DNA from: Narthecium ossifragum
Taxonomy: Eukaryota; Streptophyta; Magnoliopsida; Dioscoreales; Nartheciaceae
NCBI GenBank assembly: GCA_963920575.1
Contig: OY986969.1
Location: forward strand, 14,090,615-14,154,614
DNA length: 64,000 nt
Direction of reading: 5' to 3'
Numbering within the stretch: the stretch's first letter is position 1; each line of letters starts with the position of its first letter. The translations under genes and the position numbers were made by a program. Below the pieces are notes generated by a model. The model saw only the letters and a program-made list of their open reading frames with translations, was not told the origin of the DNA and did no database searches. This document shows positions 26,658-38,349 of the stretch, piece after piece.

Positions 26658-28241
26658 TGACACGCCTTGAAAAGTGTCGTTACCTTAACAAGGACGCCAA
26701 AATTACAAATTTATAATCAAACTACTAACTAACTACTTTATGGGTAGATAGTAATGAGTCCGAGTCGAATCCACAGGGAACTAATGGTTTAAGTCGTATA
26801 CTAGGTATAATTCCTAGCCAAGGAGTTGGGAAAAAGATAATCTTTTGGGTTTTTATCTAGAACTAAACAAATACGAAAAGAGTACTAATAGATAAGATAA
26901 TGCCAATGAACTCTAATCAATAATAAAGAACTTACTAGGTATTCCTAAGATAAGAGCAGATAAATCAACTTAAATGATTTCATATAGTCGATAGGTGAAT
27001 GACTAGAATTCCTACCGCTCAACGAAGACGTCGGGGATAATATCAAGAATGGATATTGGTAAATAATCAAGATGGTTCTAGCACCTTGAGATCGCCTACT
27101 AGAATGTATCAAGGATTAGAGTTAACCTAGTGGTTCTGGCACTAGCATTGTGGTTCTAGCACATACGAAACCCCTAATCTCGAATAATGATGAATAACGG
27201 ATTAAGAAGCGGTCATAATGGTTCTAGCATTATGTGTAATGGTCCTAGCATTACAAGGCCTTTAATCACGAGAAGGAAATCCTCACATCCATGGTCCTAG
27301 CATAGACGTTTGACGAGAATCCCTAATCTCAAGCCCTAACATGCACAAGACCTAAATCTAGGGCATATAGGAACAAATCATTCATCTAACATATAATAAT
27401 AATCACACCAATAGATAAGAACATAAAAACAATCCATTCAATCATCAAACGTATGATTTACAACTCATAATCTATAGAAAACCCTAATAAATAACTTTAC
27501 TACATCGTAGAATCCCAAAGCTAGGGTTTAGGTACTCATCTTAAGAAGAGGACACCTTAATGAAGGTTGTTGAAGCCATCCATCCATGGATCTTCTCCCA
27601 AAGATCTAACCTAATTTGTGGGAAAGAAACTAAGAGAAACCCTAAGAGATGACGAAAATTCAGCCATGGAAGGCTGCCAAAACGCCCCCAAAGAAGGCTA
27701 TTTATAGCCTAAGACAAACCCTAACTCGGATTAGTCAATTTCCTTTTATTTTTCCCGCAGCGCCCAAGGAGATCGATCTTCTTTGGGTTTAGATCGATCT
27801 TCTTTGCTTCGGAAACTTCAAAAACTGGAATTTGCCCGACCCAGATCGATCTGCATGGGAAGCAGATCGATCTGGTTTTTCGTAACTGCTTCTTCTGCAC
27901 CTCTGTACTAAAAATGGCATATCTTCCTCTAGGAAACTCCAAATCACAAACCGTAAAAAGTTCTGGAATCAAGACTTCAAGAGCTTTCCAACCATATATA
28001 GCACATCATCTGGTTCTTCCTGAGCAGGTACAGTTTTGATGTCAAAGATGGTCCATCTTTGCTCTTTTGCTCTTTTGCTCCTAGCAGGTTCTTTATTTGT
28101 TCGTTTTAGCACCAAACTTGATCTAATCTTCGCTGAGGGTCCTTAAGCCTGAAATGGGGAAAAAACAATTAAAATAGCATTGCTCGGAGACTAACGAGAC
28201 CTAGTTAAAAGGGTGATTTGTGCACTTTTCACGTCTTATCA
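26658..28241. mobile_element. Solo LTR, family C (1584 bp)
   Basis: Starts TGACACGCCTTGAAAAGTG and ends CACTTTTCACGTCTTATCA, flanked by TGTAC (26653-26657 and 28242-28246). The ends are imperfect inverted repeats. Removing it restores 'MYFDGSK' of the second RNase H. It includes a run of 'gtggttctagcac'-like words (27070-27310) and four GATCGATC palindromes (27770-27870). A minus-strand TATAAATAG near 27703 suggests minus orientation. No coding domain. Confidence 0.88.
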
Positions 28242-29491
28242 TGTACTTTGATGGATCTAAAACAGTTCAGGGTGCAGGCCTTGGCGTATCGATTATATCG
28301 CCGATTGGCCGCCAATATAAGTTTGCTTACACATTAAAAAAGTTATGCACAAACAATCAGGCCGAGTATGAAGCATTAATCATCGGCCTAGAGATATTAT
28401 TGGATTTAAGAGTGACCAATGTAAGGATCAAAGGTGATTCATAATTAGTAATCAATCACATACTTGGCTCATATAAATCCCAGAGAGAAATCTTAATACC
28501 ATTTCATCAAATCGCTCTACAATTACTAAATTGTTTTAACGATTTTGAAATAAAATTTGTACCGAGGTTACAGAACGATGCGGCCAATACATTGGCTTAG
28601 ATAGCTTCTGAGTATAAAATACTAAAACACTTGGGGGGCATGGCCGATTTTACACATCGTAGAATCTGCTCGGCTAAAGAGCGATCATCTCAGTCCTTTA
28701 AATGATCATCATGATTGGTGTAGCCCTATAATTACCTTCTTACAAAACCCATCGCTCAAAACTGATTGAAAGGTTCGTCTAAAGGCAATTCATTATTTAT
28801 TACAAAATAGCATCCTATACAAATGTTGGTCAGATGGACTCTTATTAAGATGTTTAAGTCCAAAAGAAGCTAACACAATAATGAACGAAATCCATAATGG
28901 TGTTTATGGTGAACACCAATCTAGCATTAAAATGCGCTAACTAATAATACTTAGTGACTAGTACTGGTCGCGCATGGGGTAGGATTGTGCCAGATATGCA
29001 AAAGGATATGAAGCTTGGTAAAAACATGATCCTTTGCAACAAGCACCAGCCAGTGACCTATCGATCATAGTCAAACTTTCGCTATTTCCATGTTGGGCGA
29101 TTGATATCATTGGAAAAATACACCCCTAATCGTCCATATTACATAAGTTTGTTATTGTGACAACAAATCTATTATATAAGGAAGGACGTTTTTTGAAATG
29201 TCCCCCCTATAAAACATAAAGAGTGATCAGGATTTGCCTACAAACATATCCAACGGTCCAGATTTCATCATCAACTTTAAGATTCTCACCCAAACTTTCC
29301 TTCCCCAAAAATCTCCCGCCCAAACTTCTTTCTTCCTCCCACCCACCCACCAATTCAAATTTCAACTCCCCCCTCCCCCTCTTCAGCTGTGAGAGAGAGA
29401 GAGAAGATGGGACGTGAGTCTCATCCGTCCCCTCCCCCGTCCCCTCTGCCTCTCACCCTCCCACTTTACCACCCGAGCTCTCCTCTCCCCC

Positions 29492-29691
29492 NNNNNNNNN
29501 NNNNNNNNNNNNNNNNNNNNNNNNNNNNNNNNNNNNNNNNNNNNNNNNNNNNNNNNNNNNNNNNNNNNNNNNNNNNNNNNNNNNNNNNNNNNNNNNNNNN
29601 NNNNNNNNNNNNNNNNNNNNNNNNNNNNNNNNNNNNNNNNNNNNNNNNNNNNNNNNNNNNNNNNNNNNNNNNNNNNNNNNNNNNNNNNNNN
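29492..29691. other. Assembly gap (200 N)
   Basis: Exactly 200 unknown bases inside the Helitron. The round number suggests a placeholder, so the true size is unknown. ORFs predicted across it on both strands are meaningless. Confidence 0.97.
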
Positions 29692-30439
29692 CCCGACGCC
29701 CGCACTCGACGTCCAGCAAACACCGACATCGCCCAGCCAGCGACGCCCTGCTCCCGACGCCTCACCCGCGGCCTCTCCGTTCGCTTCGGCCACCTCCCCT
29801 TCAGGCTTCTCTCATCCCCCTTTACCATTTTTTAATTCTATTTTTTTAATGTGTAATTGTTGATTTTCTATTTAATCTAGCATTTTTTAATGTATGTGTT
29901 TTTTAAAAGAATTCTTTTAACATTTTATTATTTGGACAATAAATAACCTAGCAATTTTTTTCCGTTGTTGATTTTCTATTTAATATAGCATTTTTTAATG
30001 TATGTGGTTTTTTAAAAGAATTCTTTTAACATTTTATTTTCTGGACAGTAAATAACATAGCAGTTTTTTTCATTAATTTATTTTTACATATTGGCGATTT
30101 AACCTGATATTAGAAGAGAGTTTAAATCGTAATTCCATATGAGTATGTATGTTCACTTATTCAGTTATTCCTATTAGATGAGAGTAGGGGTGACAATCCG
30201 GGTCACGACCCTCGAACCCGACCCGACCCAACCCGAAATAAACGGGTTTGGGTTTAGTGTTATCGGGTTCGGGTCTTGAACGGGTCGACCCGTTTATGAC
30301 CCATGATTAAATGGGTCGGGTCGGGTTGACCCGCGGGTTAGACTGCCTCGGCCCAAGGATAGAGGTGGCGCTCAGCGGCCGGATCTGGCCAGGAAACAGT
30401 GGGATGAGGGTCGCGGTGGATAGAGGGTGTCAGATCTAG

Positions 30440-30690
30440 AGTTGGGTGGTGCAGGGGACGTCAGGAGTGGCCGCGCGTCGGGGGTGGCCGCGCGTCGATG
30501 GAGTGGAGAGGGAGAGGGGGTCGTTGGAGTAGAGAGGGGTCGTTGGAGTGGAGAGACGTCGGGGGTGGGCGCACGTCGGTGGAGTGGAGAGACGTCGGGG
30601 GTGGGCGCGCGTTGGTGGAGTGGAGAGGGGGAGGGGGTCTGTGGAGTGGAGAGACGTCGGGTGTGGCCGTGCGTCGGTGGAGTGGAGAGG
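30440..30690. repeat. GC-rich minisatellite, ~36-bp unit
   Basis: Imperfect tandem copies of units built on 'gtcggtggagtggagag' and 'acgtcgggggtgggcgc' inside the Helitron. They produce open frames in several phases, which I treat as repeat artefacts. Confidence 0.8.
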
Positions 30691-30805
30691 GGGGTTGCCG
30701 TGGGTGGCCGCAGCTTCACCGGAGAAGGAGGGAAGGAGTGGGTTGCGGCCCTTGCGACGTAGCTCAGGAGGAAGGAGGAGAAGGCGGGTGGACCGGTGGA
30801 GGAAT

Positions 30806-30807
<2 letters not shown>

Positions 30808-30855
<48 letters not shown>
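30808..30855. repeat. (GA)n microsatellite
   Basis: About 24 uninterrupted AG/GA dinucleotides inside the Helitron. Confidence 0.97.
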
Positions 30856-30858
<3 letters not shown>

Positions 30859-32024
30859 GAGAGGAGGAGATGGATTTAAACAGGTCAATTTGACCCGATC
30901 CAACCCTATCCGACCCGACCCGTTTAATAAACGGGTTAGGCGGGTTGGGTCGGGTTGACCCATTTATAAATCGGTCGGGTTCGGGTTGATAAACCTGACC
31001 CGTTTAATAAACGGGTCGGGTTCGGGTTCAGCCTTTATTAAACGAGTTAATACCTGACCCGACCCGTTAATACAAAGTAAATTATAATATCCGTGGCGTA
31101 GGCACAGGCATTTACTAGTTATTTTACAAAACGGATCGAGGCTATCCCATTAAAAACAATATCAAGTTATAAACTTAATATGGGAACATATTATATATAG
31201 ATTTGGTATCCCACAAACAATAGTGTCTGATCAAGGGACAATGTTTGTTAGTGCCAGAGTAAAAAAAAATTTGGCCGAGTACAAAATTAATATGGTGAAC
31301 CCTACACCTTTTTATGCCTAATCAAATGGACAAGCTGAAGCGTCTAACAAGACGATTAAATCGGTCATAAGAAAGATGATGGACGATAACCCAAGGCAAT
31401 GACATGAATGATTGTTAAGAGCATTATGGGCATACAGGACTACACCTAAGTCCAGTACTAAAGTTACACCTTTCCAATTAGTATATAGCTAAGATGGAGT
31501 TTTGCCTACTGAGATAAATGTCTTATCCCCAAGAGTTTTAGGATAAGATAATTTAACTAATGAAGAATATCAAGAAGCATTAATGTAAAATCTTTTAGAG
31601 CTCGATGAACAATGAGATATTGCTTTAGAAAATATTGAAACACAAAAATTGAAAATGGCCTATGTATACAATAGGAAAGTTGTGGCAACCAATTTCAAAG
31701 AAGGTGACTTGGTATGGAAAACGATCTTACCTGTAGATCGAAGTGACCCTAAATATGGAAAATGGTCGCATAATTGGGAAGGACCATTCTTGGTCGACCA
31801 AGTGTTGCTAAATAGATCGTATCAGTAAAAAACCATTGATGGTGGTTTACACCGAGTAATGATAAATGGTACATACCTTAAGAGGTACTACCCATCAATG
31901 TAAAAGAAAGCAAGGCAACATGAAAGCTAAAAGAAATGTCTAGACAATGGACGAATGCAATTAATATTATGATGTACATTAAGAGAGAGTTAGAGTATCA
32001 TCCACCATTGTCATAAAATTACAA

Positions 32025-32235
32025 AGTTATCTTCTCAAAGAAAGATTTTGAGATACAAATGCAAGTTGTTCTCTAAGCTCTCGGGAACTTTGTTTGTTCT
32101 TCATAAGTTCACCCCTCAGTTCAACCTAACGATATTTTGAAGAGTTAGCTTCCAAAGCATTGTATTCTTCCAACATTTTATTACTCTTCTCAGTCAGTTG
32201 AGTGTTCTCACAGACCAAATAAAGTCTTTGGGTTA
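32025..32235 (-). pseudogene. Tat-B remnant of the antisense coiled-coil gene (C-terminal part)
   Basis: The minus strand encodes a stretch that aligns with the C-terminus of the intact antisense gene in Tat-A. Examples are 'EEYNALEANSSK' against 'QEYVALEANSSK', then 'VELRGELMKNKQ' against 'VELKGELVKNKQ', and 'SQNL' shared near the end. There are in-frame stops. It lies just after the integrase and antisense to it, the same position as in Tat-A. The exons for the plant mobile domain are not found here, probably lost with the 3' end of Tat-B. Confidence 0.8.
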
Positions 32236-33398
32236 TTTCTCTTAAGGTGTTTAATTAAATGCCTTAGTGAATCTCGTGTTCGCATAGAACATTTACAGGG
32301 CCCAGTAGTTCCTTATAATTTAACCAAAGTATCACTTTTGTGATAAAGTTTTCTACACAATTTGAGTACGGGTGTACAGCTGGTCCGGTCACCCATTTCG
32401 AGCCGGCCAAAACAGCCGACCCAAACCTTAACGGGCGGGTCATAAAGTATTTAAAACGAGTCGCGTCCAACTCGACCCGTTAAGATGAAAAGCGAATCGG
32501 GTTTTGGGTGTTGAATATTTGGTTAACGGGTAACCCATTTTACCTGTTTAAAATTAAAACAATTTAAAATATATATATATCATATATAATAGTTATTAGT
32601 TAATAGATTTATTGGCATAATCAATAATTAGTAAGCATATTAACTCTTGGATCTATTACTTTGGTTTTTTTTATGGATTGTGAGTTTAGGATTTCAGAAA
32701 AATGCATTAGATTGCATGTTTTTAGTTTTTCATGTGGTAGGTATTTGGTAAATTCATATGCTAATAACAGGTAAATGGGTTAGGTGGAAGGGGCACCATC
32801 TACCAAAATATGTTTTGATACGCCATAAACTTCAGGCTGAGTTTTCTTCAAGCGTTTAGTCCTTTTAATACGCAAAAGGACTAGAATGCCCCTCCCTTCT
32901 TAACCCAGTGACTCAAACCCTATCGTGCCTCAACGCCACCACCACCCATCGCTGCCACCGCTCCGATCATCCCCGTCCCACAGAAACATGACCAGCCTTC
33001 TCTCCATCATCTCCTCTAACCTCCTCTTCCCTCCACCTCCAAGTCCTTCGCCCCCGACACCGGCAAACATCACAAAGAACCCCACCATCGACCATCACCA
33101 ATTCAGCTGCCTCACACATCCTCACAGTCCTAAAACCTTCCTAAAAGCCTCTACATGTCCCTAACAACCTTCCTCGACCATTTCTCGCCTCGATTAAAGC
33201 TTGAATAACCAGATCCCAACTCCGTCGATCCTTCACTGCGCCAACCACCTCTATTAAGCTCTCTGGAGGCCTTGATCCCTTGATCATACCTCATGGGGAG
33301 ACTCTACTCTATAGACCTCCACTACCCCAACAGCACCAACCTCATCCTCCAACAACACCGTTTCACGTTGATTCACTTTCTACTTTACACATTTTACA

Positions 33399-33812
33399 CC
33401 TTAGATCCACCGCCATCGCCATTGTTCTCACCAATCAGATACTAGGGATCAATTCCCCAAGTCCCTACGAACCCTCTTGTGTCGGACTTGACCTCCGGTG
33501 AGATCCTTCTGCCGTCGATCCATCATCAACTCTTCTCAGCTTCAATATTCACTTTCCCTCATTTTTCACTTTCCGTCACTTTTCTCTTTTCATTCTTTAC
33601 ACCTTAAATACGCCGCCTCCATCACCATTCTCTTCAATCGGACACTAGCGATTAATGCCTCAGGTCTCTACGAACCCTTTTGTGATGGACTTGGCCTCCG
33701 ATGAGCTCATTCCGTCGTTGATCCACCATCAACTCTTCTCAGGCTCAATATTCACTTTTCATTCTTTTAACCTCAGATCCACCACCTCCGTCATGTTTCT
33801 CGCTGATCAGAC
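33399..33812. repeat. Tandem repeat, ~170-200-bp unit
   Basis: Units start near 33399, 33601 and 33770 ('accttagatccaccgcc'-like). Each contains 'tcttctcag..caatattcac' and 'acactag..gatca'. The third unit is split by the solo LTR and resumes at 35956. Plus-strand ORFs of 60-80 codons here follow the repeat and show no domain. Confidence 0.7.
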
Positions 33813-35955
33813 TATCACATCTCGACCCAGAAAACCCATCCAGTCCGGGGCGTAAGGGTTCCTAATCTACTCAATCATCTGTGGCGCATTTATATAACAA
33901 TTTATCTGAGGCTAAAATTGTAATCTCCAATATTAAAACAAAATGTACTGATACAATATTATCAAAACTCCTCGAAGAGGGAAATTATACATTTACCTAA
34001 TCCTCGAAGGATATATATACAAACAAAACTATCAAGCAGTACGGAAATATCTGCAGAAACCTCAAACGCCTCCAGAAGTCAACACGTCACCAAAAGCTAA
34101 TCCGTTGGGAGCTATGGAAGCGCTGGCACCTGCATCTGCAAACGCAACCCGGGTAGGAGTTAGCGATAAGCTCAGCATGACTCTATTCTACGACACTCAT
34201 AAGGAAGGGAACTACAACTGTGTCATCTCTCTGCCAAGTCGAAGGTGTAAAAGCGTCGAGAAAACATCGAACAACCACGACAATGATCACGCCGGTTCTA
34301 GGTGCTCCTCGAAATGTAACCAGATAAAACAACATGGGTTTCAGTGCATCTCTAATGCATCCCAAACCCCAAAACTGATAATGAACCGCCCAAGACGTAA
34401 CAGTAAAGTAAACCGCACCTTAAACCTTGGCACAAGAGAAATGGCATGACCTCTAAACCTCCAACATTACGATCAGTAGCTATCTAAGTAAGAACCTCGA
34501 TAACATCATATTATTACAATAACAATCTCGCCCTAACCTTGCTACACAGCCTCGGTCCTAATGCTAGATCCGAACTGCCCGAGAGCCTCGGATCGACGAT
34601 TAACCCATCGCCCACATCCTAACCTTGCGCTTCTAATGCAATCAAATGCATGCAATGCTCAGGCACAAACATAGAAGTATAAGCATGCAACAGTATGTCA
34701 AATAAGATACAAGTATGTGCGTAGCCTATAGCTCGTCAAAGGGTATACATAGCAATGGTCTCAAATAAAGCAATTAAACAAAAAGCAATTATAATCTACA
34801 CATCCAAAAGTGCATAACCCCCCTTGGTTCACCCACATGCCACACAAGGCCTACGCAATATAATAACATATAAAAGATGTAATATTGGAAAACTCGATTA
34901 ATCAAATTAAAGCAAATGATCTACTACTAATTTCAGAAAATTATAACTTTCGATGTAACTGTCCGATTCATGTGAAACTTGATATACCTGCTCAGTGACA
35001 TATCCCGAATTACATACCCAAAGATCAGATAAAGAAAAACCACTTAAATTCACTAATTAAACTGGCTGCTCTGTTCTGCATAGGCTGGCATCGAAAGCTA
35101 ACTCAGAGATCTACAACTTTTATGTTTAAGATCAACTGAGATAATCCACGTACAAGCCAAAAAACAAGCTAAAGCATGGCTATTTATGCTAGAACAGAAA
35201 TCCAAGTAAAACCCGAGAAACACTTGCATAATTCAAATCCAAATCCTACCAAACTTCAATCAAGTCTAAAGCAAGCTAACACACATCATTTAGCATATTT
35301 TAATTGAAGAAACAATCAACTAATCAACTAAGAACACAAAAACAAGCTAATACATAGAATCCTACCTAACTACGCAATATCCACGTTTAATCCTTGATTA
35401 AACCGTGTAGAGGAGATTTAGAGCAGCTCCCCTATCTCTTGGCAAGCCTCCCAAGCCTCTGCAATAGCTCCACTTCACGGATCGAAGGAGAGAAGAAGAA
35501 GGAAGAAGAAAAAAAGGAAAACATAGGAGGGTCACGGGCTTTTTATAGACCCGAGTCCGATCAGTTGCTCTCAAGGAGCGATCGATCGGTCTATGTCGGT
35601 TCAGCGTCATTATCCGGACACGTCAGAGGCAGTGCCGACATCGATCCGATCGTTCGCTCCTTAGAGCAATCGATCGTCTGGGTTGACAGCTGTCCTAAAG
35701 ACAGCTTCCGCGCACCTGAACTCAGATCTTTCGATCCAATGTTCGCCTAAGATTCTAACAAACATAAATAACAATCATACAATTGTGTGCACTACGCGGG
35801 AGTGAAACAAACCGCCATGGTGTAATTTACCAAATTGCCCTTGGGGTCCAAAATCAACGATGCAATCAGACGGATCGCGCTCGACGCAGAAACAGACTAA
35901 CAGGCACGACCCCGACCTACGTGGTCGAGCCAGGTTAGAGGAGCGGGTCCTCACA
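33813..35955 (-). mobile_element. Diverged Tekay-type solo LTR (2143 bp)
   Basis: Starts TATCACATCTCGACCC (probably a decayed TGTCACGTCTCGACCC) and ends GGGTCCTCACA. It is flanked by CAGAC (33808-33812) and CGGAC (35956-35960), identical but for one base. Its middle matches the Tekay LTRs ('cccgggtaggagt', 'aagctcagca', 'cgacactca'). Removing it restores the third unit of the tandem repeat. Confidence 0.8.
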
Positions 35956-36553
35956 CGGACACTGGGGATCAATTCTCCATGCCCCTACAAACATTTCTGT
36001 GCCGGTCTTGACTTTCGACGAACTCCTTTCGCCATGGAACCACCATCCTTAGACATATTCTGGCCACCCCCACAACCATCTGAGACCACCACTGCCTCCT
36101 ACAATGTCCTGCGCCTCTGCCATCGCCACCTCCTATCACCTCCTCCGACGATCTCTTTTATCATACAAGGTCGACATCAAATGGAGATTAGGATGGCAGT
36201 TTGGTCATGAAAATATCCAAAATAGCCATAACTGTCGGTTAGAGCACCTAATGTCTTAAAAAATTCCATATGGACTATGAAATAATTAATTCCATTAAAA
36301 CAAACCTGTCAGTAATTTCCTAAATGGGGTATTTGTTAACCCACTAAGCTGTTGAACCGCTAACATGTTGACCGTTAACCGATTAACCTGTTGATAAAAA
36401 ACATGTTAATGGGATAGTCTGAGGGATGTGCAAAATTAACGGATCAAATCTGACCAAACCCGTAACCTGTGACCCGTTGCACAGCCCTAGGTTTCAGGAA
36501 AATATATGTTATTATCACATACTTATATGTAGTTGCACGACCCTAGATTTGAG

Positions 36554-37685
36554 GGAAATATATGTTATTATCACACTTACATGTAATTAAGCAAGACCTA
36601 AAGGACTAATATACTAAAAACTCTATTTCCTTGGGTGACGTCCTAGATGCAAATCAAGAACAAATACGCAGGACCATAGTTCAAATCACTGAATCAGACT
36701 CTAAAGTATCGGGTAAGGGTGCTACTTTTGCATCCAAAGGCTTCTCGGATCCAGATACAAATCCCTAGAGTTCGGAGTAAGTCCTCCACAGCACAATAGC
36801 ACTGTCGGATGCTGACTCTCAATCACAACCTTATCGGATCTAAATACAGTTGCTCGAAGAATCCGACTCATTGTCAACACTAATTTCACCATCAAACAGA
36901 CATTTATCGCAGCAAGCGTTCAATGCTTCATCGCTAACATATGCTGAAGAACTAGAACAGTCTAAAGCAAGAAAGCATATCCGAAGGAAAAATACACAAG
37001 AAGAAATAGCTTAACAACTGCATCATGGTAAGGTCATACAGTTTCTGGACCCATATCTTACACAGTAAAAAACTGCAAAAGGAACCAATTGCTCCTTGGA
37101 TATGGCCCCCAGCATTGCTGATATAGACCATTATTACAGATCCAGCTCCGAAGCATGCTCTTCCTTGGCCTGCGGTGAATGCTCAGCAGCCATGCAAGGT
37201 AAGATCCATCCAACCAGTCGAGATTTCCTTGAATGTGTCCTCCGTAGTGAATCCTGTTAAATAATAAGTGATGACTAGACTAAGCAGAGCTTTTGAAAGT
37301 TGGCAATATATACTAAAGAACAGTACTCACTATGATGTCTGATGAAATATAGACACCTCAATAACCTCAGTCAAAGCAGAAGCAAACTACTTACAATCAC
37401 AAAGAAAACACCTTTGTCTATGTGCACTGAACAAATAATAGTAATGAACAGCTGTGTTTACATCTTTATAGCATACTAGCATACACATGCTTTTGATTCT
37501 TATGTTTCAATGTTTAGTTAATTGGTGTCAATACCAAATCTATGAAACTTGTTGACCGGTACACCACCATCATTAGATTTAAAATCTAAACATCATTTTA
37601 CATCAGTTATGAACAGTTATGATTAGTTATACATTTCTGATTACCTCTTTGCCCCTCCCCAAAACCTAATCTCAACTCTAACTCC
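36554..37685. other. Unassigned intergenic sequence
   Basis: No gene or clear element recognised. Around 36690-37020 a plus-strand frame with several stops encodes Ser/Glu-rich text that could be decayed coding sequence, but I cannot name a family. Confidence 0.4.
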
Positions 37686-38284
37686 ATGGAGCCGAAGATG
37701 CGCCCTCACCAAAGCGCTTCATCAGTTACCATATCCCCGCCTCCATCCTATCAGACCCGCCATCAAATCTGCTTCGCTCTTCTCCCTCCCCTCTACGACT
37801 TCAAGCTCCCCAAAACCCTCCACCGTCTCTCCGGGCCTTTGTCGGGACGGGCATTGAGTTCGTCTTCGACCTCTCGGACGATGCGTCGTTTCCGCCGCTC
37901 GCTACAGCGGTGTCGCACTAGACTGGGGATGAAGAAGCTCTACCGGGGAGTGCAGCAGCGACAGTGAGGGAAAAAGGTGGCGGAGAACCGGCTTCCCTAG
38001 AACCGGATGCGGGTGTGGCTCAGCACCTACGACTCGGCGGAGTCGGCCGCATACGCCTACAATCGCGCCGCCTACAAGCTCCGCGGCGAGTATGCGCACC
38101 TCAACTTCCCCGACCTCAAAGGCGGCGTCGCCTCCCGCTCTGCTGCCAGCGAGGAGAGGCTCAAGGCTTTAAGATCCGCCATGGAAGCCAAGATCCATGC
38201 CAAATGCCAACGCCTCAGCCGAAAGCGGCGCGCCAAGAGGGCTCGTGCGAAGGTCAAGGAGACCATGGTGGTGTTCCCGCGTGA
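37686..38284 (+). pseudogene. AP2/ERF transcription-factor pseudogene
   Basis: From ATG 37686 the frame encodes a Ser/Pro-rich N-terminus, then an AP2 DNA-binding domain from about 37930. It begins KKLYRGVQQRQ and continues through [27 protein letters not shown] and [17 protein letters not shown], followed by a basic tail. Two stops fall inside the domain: TGA at 37965-37967, where the family has Trp, and TAG near 37998 where Arg is usual. Functional ERF proteins bind GCC-box or DRE promoter elements; this copy cannot make a full AP2 domain. Intact framing otherwise suggests a fairly young pseudogene. The open frame past 38284 runs into a different fragment. Confidence 0.85.
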
Positions 38285-38349
38285 AATGTTTGTCGAAATG
38301 TGGATGAAGAGATGGCCTAAGAAGCTTCCTCGATTTCTATTGCTAATAC

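Larger units (their letters stand above)
29169..31118 (+). mobile_element. Non-autonomous Helitron in the Tat-B integrase
   Basis: It starts TCTATTATATAAGG right after an A and ends GGCATTTACTAG right before a T, as Helitrons insert. Upstream of the CTAG end is a short imperfect hairpin (ccgtg..gcac-agg, 31091-31108). Removing it gives a continuous integrase frame with no target duplication, the hallmark of Helitrons. No Rep/helicase gene. The interior has a C-rich part with an assembly gap, an AT-rich repeat, GGGTCGGGT-rich stretches, a ~36-bp minisatellite and a GA microsatellite. Confidence 0.85.
25612..31903 (+). pseudogene. Tat-B RT-RNase H-integrase, deleted and split
   Basis: Starts ATG 25612, overlapping the gag-protease TGA, and ends TAA 31901-31903 after 'KRYYPSM'. 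Pieces are 25612-26657, 28247-29168 and 31119-31903. Reverse transcriptase is readable to 'YVDDIVIKS' (about 26463-26490). An internal deletion near 26522 then removes the RT thumb and the first RNase H, compared with Tat-A. The archaeal-type second RNase H (YFDGSKTVQGAG) is split by the solo LTR at 26658-28241. The integrase core is split by the Helitron: joining 29168 to 31119 gives 'TTNYFTK', matching 'ATDYFTK' in Tat-A. There are many stops and shifts. Confidence 0.88.
3161..32350 (+). mobile_element. Tat-B: heavily nested Tat-lineage Ty3/gypsy retrotransposon
   Basis: The 5' LTR starts TGTTAGCCAAAATAATG at 3161, like the 3' LTR of Tat-A, and ends ..CAACA at 17835. It survives as 3161-3704, 4521-4682, 15465-15582 and 17748-17835 (about 0.91 kb) between later insertions. 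A TATAAATA box lies near 3538. Internal order is primer site, gag-protease, RT-RNase H-integrase (ending 31903), then an antisense coiled-coil remnant (32025-32235). No 3' LTR is found, so the right end is deleted or rearranged. The frame is broken by many stops. Eight separate insertions can be lifted out using their target duplications. It is far more decayed than Tat-A and is certainly not autonomous. Confidence 0.85.
32367..36545. mobile_element. Possible old hAT-type element
   Basis: The left end TACGGGTGTACAGCTGG and the complement of the right end, TAGGGTCGTGCAACT, are imperfect inverted repeats of hAT type. The flanking 8-mers are AATTTGAG (32359-32366) and GATTTGAG (36546-36553). Both ends carry 'ggttaacggg'-like subterminal words. 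A second near-copy of the right end lies at 36475-36489. No transposase was recognised; a solo LTR accounts for half of the length. The boundaries are tentative. Confidence 0.4.

Noticed and set aside
29383..29863. ORFs of 120-149 codons across the N run
   Set aside because: Two thirds of each translation is unknown sequence; the gap length is arbitrary.
30372..30963. ORFs of 103-175 codons with Ser/Pro/Thr or Gly/Val-rich text
   Set aside because: They follow a 36-bp minisatellite and a GA microsatellite, and appear in several frames at once.
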